This document shows, piece after piece, positions 61,710 to 64,000 of a DNA stretch of 64,000 nucleotides. How positions within the stretch are numbered: the first letter of the stretch is position 1; each line of letters opens with the position of its first letter. A program made the position numbers and the translations under genes. The stretch lies in assembly GCF_000429685.1 (NCBI RefSeq), contig NZ_AUCI01000001.1, positions 310,001-374,000 of the forward strand, read 5' to 3'. A model generated the notes under the pieces. It searched no databases, was not told the DNA's origin, and saw nothing but the letters and a program-made list of their open reading frames with translations. The stretch comes from Salibacterium aidingense DSM 18341. GTDB taxonomy: Bacteria > Bacillota > Bacilli > Bacillales > Marinococcaceae.

Positions 61710-62978
61710 TTAGTTGGAATTGGCCACTTCCCACGCATCATCTAATGCTTCTTCCGGGGTTTTATTTCCTGCGATAACATCTGATAGAGCGGTCTGCATC
61801 TCGACGGTAATGACTCTATAACTCGTGGCAGACGGCCTAACGTTTGCTTCTGTTTCCAGTGATTCTCTGAATTTCTCCGTAAACTCCGTCCCATCATAAT
61901 CTTCCGATTCGTATAAAGTAGATAAAGCCGGGAGCTGATCAAGCGCATCCATCGCTTCGCCTGTAATAAACGTGTCGGTAATTAAGTCAAAGGCAGCCTT
62001 TTGTTTTTCTTGATCCTCCGTGAAAATTCCCCACGTCCATCCTCCGGAAGTGGAAGCCGGTTCGCCGCCTTCCATTTGGGGAAGAGGCGCGATATCCCAG
62101 TTTTCAAAATCGTCTCCTAATGTTTCCTTTAAGAAAGACTCTTGAAAGCTTCCCCCTAAAAACATGGCCGCATTTCCACCGGCAATTTCTTCGTTAAGAT
62201 CCCCTTCAGCCCCGTAGCTGCTCATTCTTTGCGGCAATGCCCCTTCTTCTACGGCCTGCTGCATCGTTTCTAATACTTCTAACATTTTTTCTCTGTTTTC
62301 CCCTTCACCGAAGGTTGGATTCCCTTCCTCGTCCACCAATTCTCCACCCTGTCCCCAAAATAACGGCCAGAGCGTAGTCACAGACGCTCCTTCGCCTCTC
62401 CCCCCGGGCAGGATAATACCTTCATAGCCCTCCGCTTGAATATCATTGGCTGTCTCGATAAGTTCATCCCATGTTTCAGGCGGGGAGTCAATGACTTCGG
62501 TGTTATAGTACATCACCCGCGTATCCGTCCCCATATATAACCCATAGATTTTTCCATCTTCTCCCTTCATCACATCCTGGGCAAAAGGAAAGAAATCCTC
62601 TTCTTCCATCCCTTTTTCTTTCATCAGGTCATCCAAAGGTTGTAAATAGTCTTTGTACCGGTCCAGCAGATAACTGTCAATAGCTGCGAGATCAGGCGCT
62701 CTTCCACTATCCGCTTGTTCGAGAATTCGCGCCATCGCTTCATCGATATTACTGTTTTGGATCTCTGTTACTAATTCAACGTTGGGATACGCCTCTTCAA
62801 ATTCCCTTACTTTCCCCGCAATATGTTCACTGGCTGCCTGTGTAGGGGCCTCCGGAGAGTAACCTGAGGTGGTAGACCACGTTAATTCGATTTCTTCTCC
62901 ACCACTGTCTCCACCTCCGCAGCCCGTGATCATTAATAACAAAGAACAGATAATAGCGGCCCATATATACTTATTCAA
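61710..62978 (-). CDS. Carbohydrate ABC transporter solute-binding lipoprotein (CUT1)
   Basis: A 422-residue lipoprotein with signal peptide ending in LLLMITGCGGG and a strongly acidic mature part. The binding domain includes VREFEEAYPNVELVTEI, GRAPDLAAIDSYLL and YNTEVIDSPPETWDEL, all typical of CUT1 binding proteins. TTG 62978 is seven or eight bases after AAGGAGG; a GTG at 62984 is nearer and less likely. It is the first gene of the mannoside operon. A cre site lies 20 bases upstream of this start, so catabolite repression is probable. Confidence 0.92.
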   Translation of the reverse strand: MNKYIWAAIICSLLLMITGCGGGDSGGEEIELTWSTTSGYSPEAPTQAASEHIAGKVREFEEAYPNVELVTEIQNSNIDEAMARILEQADSGRAPDLAAIDSYLLDRYKDYLQPLDDLMKEKGMEEEDFFPFAQDVMKGEDGKIYGLYMGTDTRVMYYNTEVIDSPPETWDELIETANDIQAEGYEGIILPGGRGEGASVTTLWPLFWGQGGELVDEEGNPTFGEGENREKMLEVLETMQQAVEEGALPQRMSSYGAEGDLNEEIAGGNAAMFLGGSFQESFLKETLGDDFENWDIAPLPQMEGGEPASTSGGWTWGIFTEDQEKQKAAFDLITDTFITGEAMDALDQLPALSTLYESEDYDGTEFTEKFRESLETEANVRPSATSYRVITVEMQTALSDVIAGNKTPEEALDDAWEVANSN

Positions 62979-62997
62979 ATCCACTCCTCCTTCATGT

Positions 62998-63011
62998 TGA
63001 AAGCGCTTTAA
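62998..63011 (-). promoter_or_regulatory. cre site of the mannoside operon
   Basis: TGAAAGCGCTTTAA matches the ideal catabolite response element TGAAAGCGCTTTCA in 13 of 14 positions. Its position close to the start suggests CcpA blocks transcription. Confidence 0.7.
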
Positions 63012-63184
63012 AAAATGAAACCCCTGAGCTTCCCGGCTTGGCCCACTTCATGCCATATCATTTACGCCTTTTGTCCCACTATATTTTTGCGGTAAACATA
63101 ACATGACAACGCTTTTTCAATTTCATACTTTTCCATTTTTCCAATCCAGGGCGGGGATGAGGGAGGGGGGATAAGAGAAAAATA

Positions 63185-63207
63185 GAGGCTGGAATGTTCC
63201 CAGCCTC
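63185..63207 (-). terminator. Terminator of the ornithine aminotransferase gene
   Basis: GAGGCTGG (63185-63192) pairs with CCAGCCTC (63200-63207); on the minus strand it is followed by TATTTTTCTC. Confidence 0.8.
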
Positions 63208-63222
63208 CAGGTGATAGGTTAA

Positions 63223-64000
63223 TTAGAAGGGGCAGAATGGGGAGCGTGACGATCGATCCCGCTCATTCGACAAAAACCGGGGCGTGACAGGCACGGACGG
63301 CCCAAAAACCGGGGCGTGACAGGCACGGACGGCCCAGTCCAGCTCAGCTTCCGTAATTACTAAAGGAGGGGCGAGGCGGATGACGGTTTCGTGAGTTTCT
63401 TTGCACAGCAGCCCCTTTTCTTTCAGTTTTTCACAGTACGGCCGGGCTGGTTCGTTCAGTTCGATTCCGATGAAAAGACCCTTCCCGCGTATGTCTTTGA
63501 TGGCCGGGTGGTGAATCTCCCTCAGTTTTTCTTTGAAATAGTTTCCAAGCTTTTCCGAGCGTTCGGGCAGCTTTTCTTGTTCAATGACATCGAGGGCTGC
63601 GATAGAAACAGCGGCGCCGAGCGGGTTCCCCCCAAAAGTGGAACCGTGGGACCCTGGATCAAAGACGTTCAGGATCGAATCGTTGGCAGCCACGCAGGAA
63701 ATCGGAAAAACACCGCCGCCGAGAGCTTTCCCTAGAATATACAGATCCGGCTTTACGCCTTCCCAGTCGCAGGCAAACATCCGGCCGGTGCGGCCCAATC
63801 CTGTCTGAATTTCATCTGCCGCAAATAATACATGGTGTTCTGCGCAAATATTTTTTGCTTCTTGAAGATACCCCTCGGGAGGGACGACAATGCCTGCCTC
63901 TCCCTGAATCGGTTCTACGATAAAACCAGCTGTTTGAGGGGTGATGGCGGATTTCAGTGCTTCTGCATCCCCGTATGGAACGACCTTGATACCCGGAAGT
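63223..64000 (-). CDS. rocD: Ornithine aminotransferase, 5' part outside the window
   Basis: The last 258 codons of a class III PLP aminotransferase. [34 protein letters not shown] and the PLP lysine in [13 protein letters not shown] identify ornithine aminotransferase, which makes glutamate semialdehyde from ornithine, the step after arginase. The beginning is beyond the window end. The normal frame is recognisable up to ELDWAV; the next 35 codons are repeat-derived (including [11 protein letters not shown]) and give an unusual tail ending SPFCPF. The true C-terminal helix of the family seems to be lost or replaced. The enzyme may still work, since the active site is upstream. Confidence 0.93.
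   Translation of the reverse strand, partial: LPGIKVVPYGDAEALKSAITPQTAGFIVEPIQGEAGIVVPPEGYLQEAKNICAEHHVLFAADEIQTGLGRTGRMFACDWEGVKPDLYILGKALGGGVFPISCVAANDSILNVFDPGSHGSTFGGNPLGAAVSIAALDVIEQEKLPERSEKLGNYFKEKLREIHHPAIKDIRGKGLFIGIELNEPARPYCEKLKEKGLLCKETHETVIRLAPPLVITEAELDWAVRACHAPVFGPSVPVTPRFLSNERDRSSRSPFCPF
63264..63335 (-). repeat. 3'-end repeat element, copy 10, with a 32-base tandem duplication
   Basis: A full copy at 63264-63294 and a partial one at 63304-63326. The segments 63272-63303 and 63304-63335 are identical over 32 bases, which include repeat and flanking gene sequence. Both are within the rocD frame. Confidence 0.9.

Noticed and set aside
2788-63335. The repeats as a CRISPR array
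   Set aside because: Copies are kilobases apart, have no regular spacers and no cas genes are present.

Overview
This window comes from a low-to-moderate GC Gram-positive bacterium of the Bacillaceae type, probably halophilic or alkaliphilic. The evidence is AGGAGG-type ribosome binding sites before most genes, lipobox signal peptides on very acidic solute-binding lipoproteins, catabolite-control (cre) sites, GntR, DeoR, AraC and LysR regulators, a teichoic-acid type glycerophosphotransferase, and rocF and rocD. No rRNA, tRNA, phage, insertion sequence or CRISPR array was seen. The genus cannot be fixed from the sequence alone. Most genes are on the minus strand.

Layout. 1-2704 (+): the end of a sugar or glycerol-phosphate type binding protein, an RNase J-like metallo-beta-lactamase protein and a DeoR regulator. 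2789-6631 (-): a Fe(III)/thiamine/phosphonate-class ABC importer. 6887-16873 (-): a sugar-acid cluster with a split UxaA-type dehydratase, a second UxaA-like subunit, an iron alcohol dehydrogenase, a GntR regulator, an RraA-like protein, a PPC/DUF296 protein, an SDR and a CUT1 ABC importer. A YesL membrane protein (+) lies beside it. 18120-25103 (-): a five-gene NIS siderophore operon in the rhbBCDEF order under a perfect Fur box. 25379-33592: a divergent AraC-controlled cluster with an enolase-superfamily dehydratase, an FAH-family hydrolase and an SDR on one side, and a TRAP transporter and zinc alcohol dehydrogenase on the other. 33764-44317: a large operon under a GntR regulator (enolase-superfamily enzyme, epimerase, RidA, ThDP enzyme, TRAP transporter, ALDH, M20 peptidase). 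44368-46317: a TagF-like transferase. 46684-51568: an enolase-superfamily enzyme, a 2-hydroxycarboxylate transporter, a tartrate/D-malate dehydrogenase and a GntR regulator. 51989-56557: arginase, a LysR regulator and two decayed genes (a YfcC-type transporter and an M20 amidohydrolase). 56772-62978: a GH38 alpha-mannosidase with its ABC importer. 63223-end: ornithine aminotransferase (partial).

The window is largely a store of carbon-scavenging modules for sugar acids, hydroxy acids, mannosides and arginine, each with its own transporter and most with a local regulator. A siderophore operon sits among them.

The most unusual structure is a dispersed element of about 31 bp. On the minus strand it starts GTGCCTGTCAC and ends TTTGTCGAATG. 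It occurs at nine operon ends, always between the last codons of the gene and the terminator hairpin. In five cases it follows or touches the stop codon. In four (ABC ATPase, siderophore synthetase, TagF, ornithine aminotransferase) it runs into the coding frame and supplies the C-terminus. It is read in all three frames, so it probably acts as DNA or RNA and not as a peptide.
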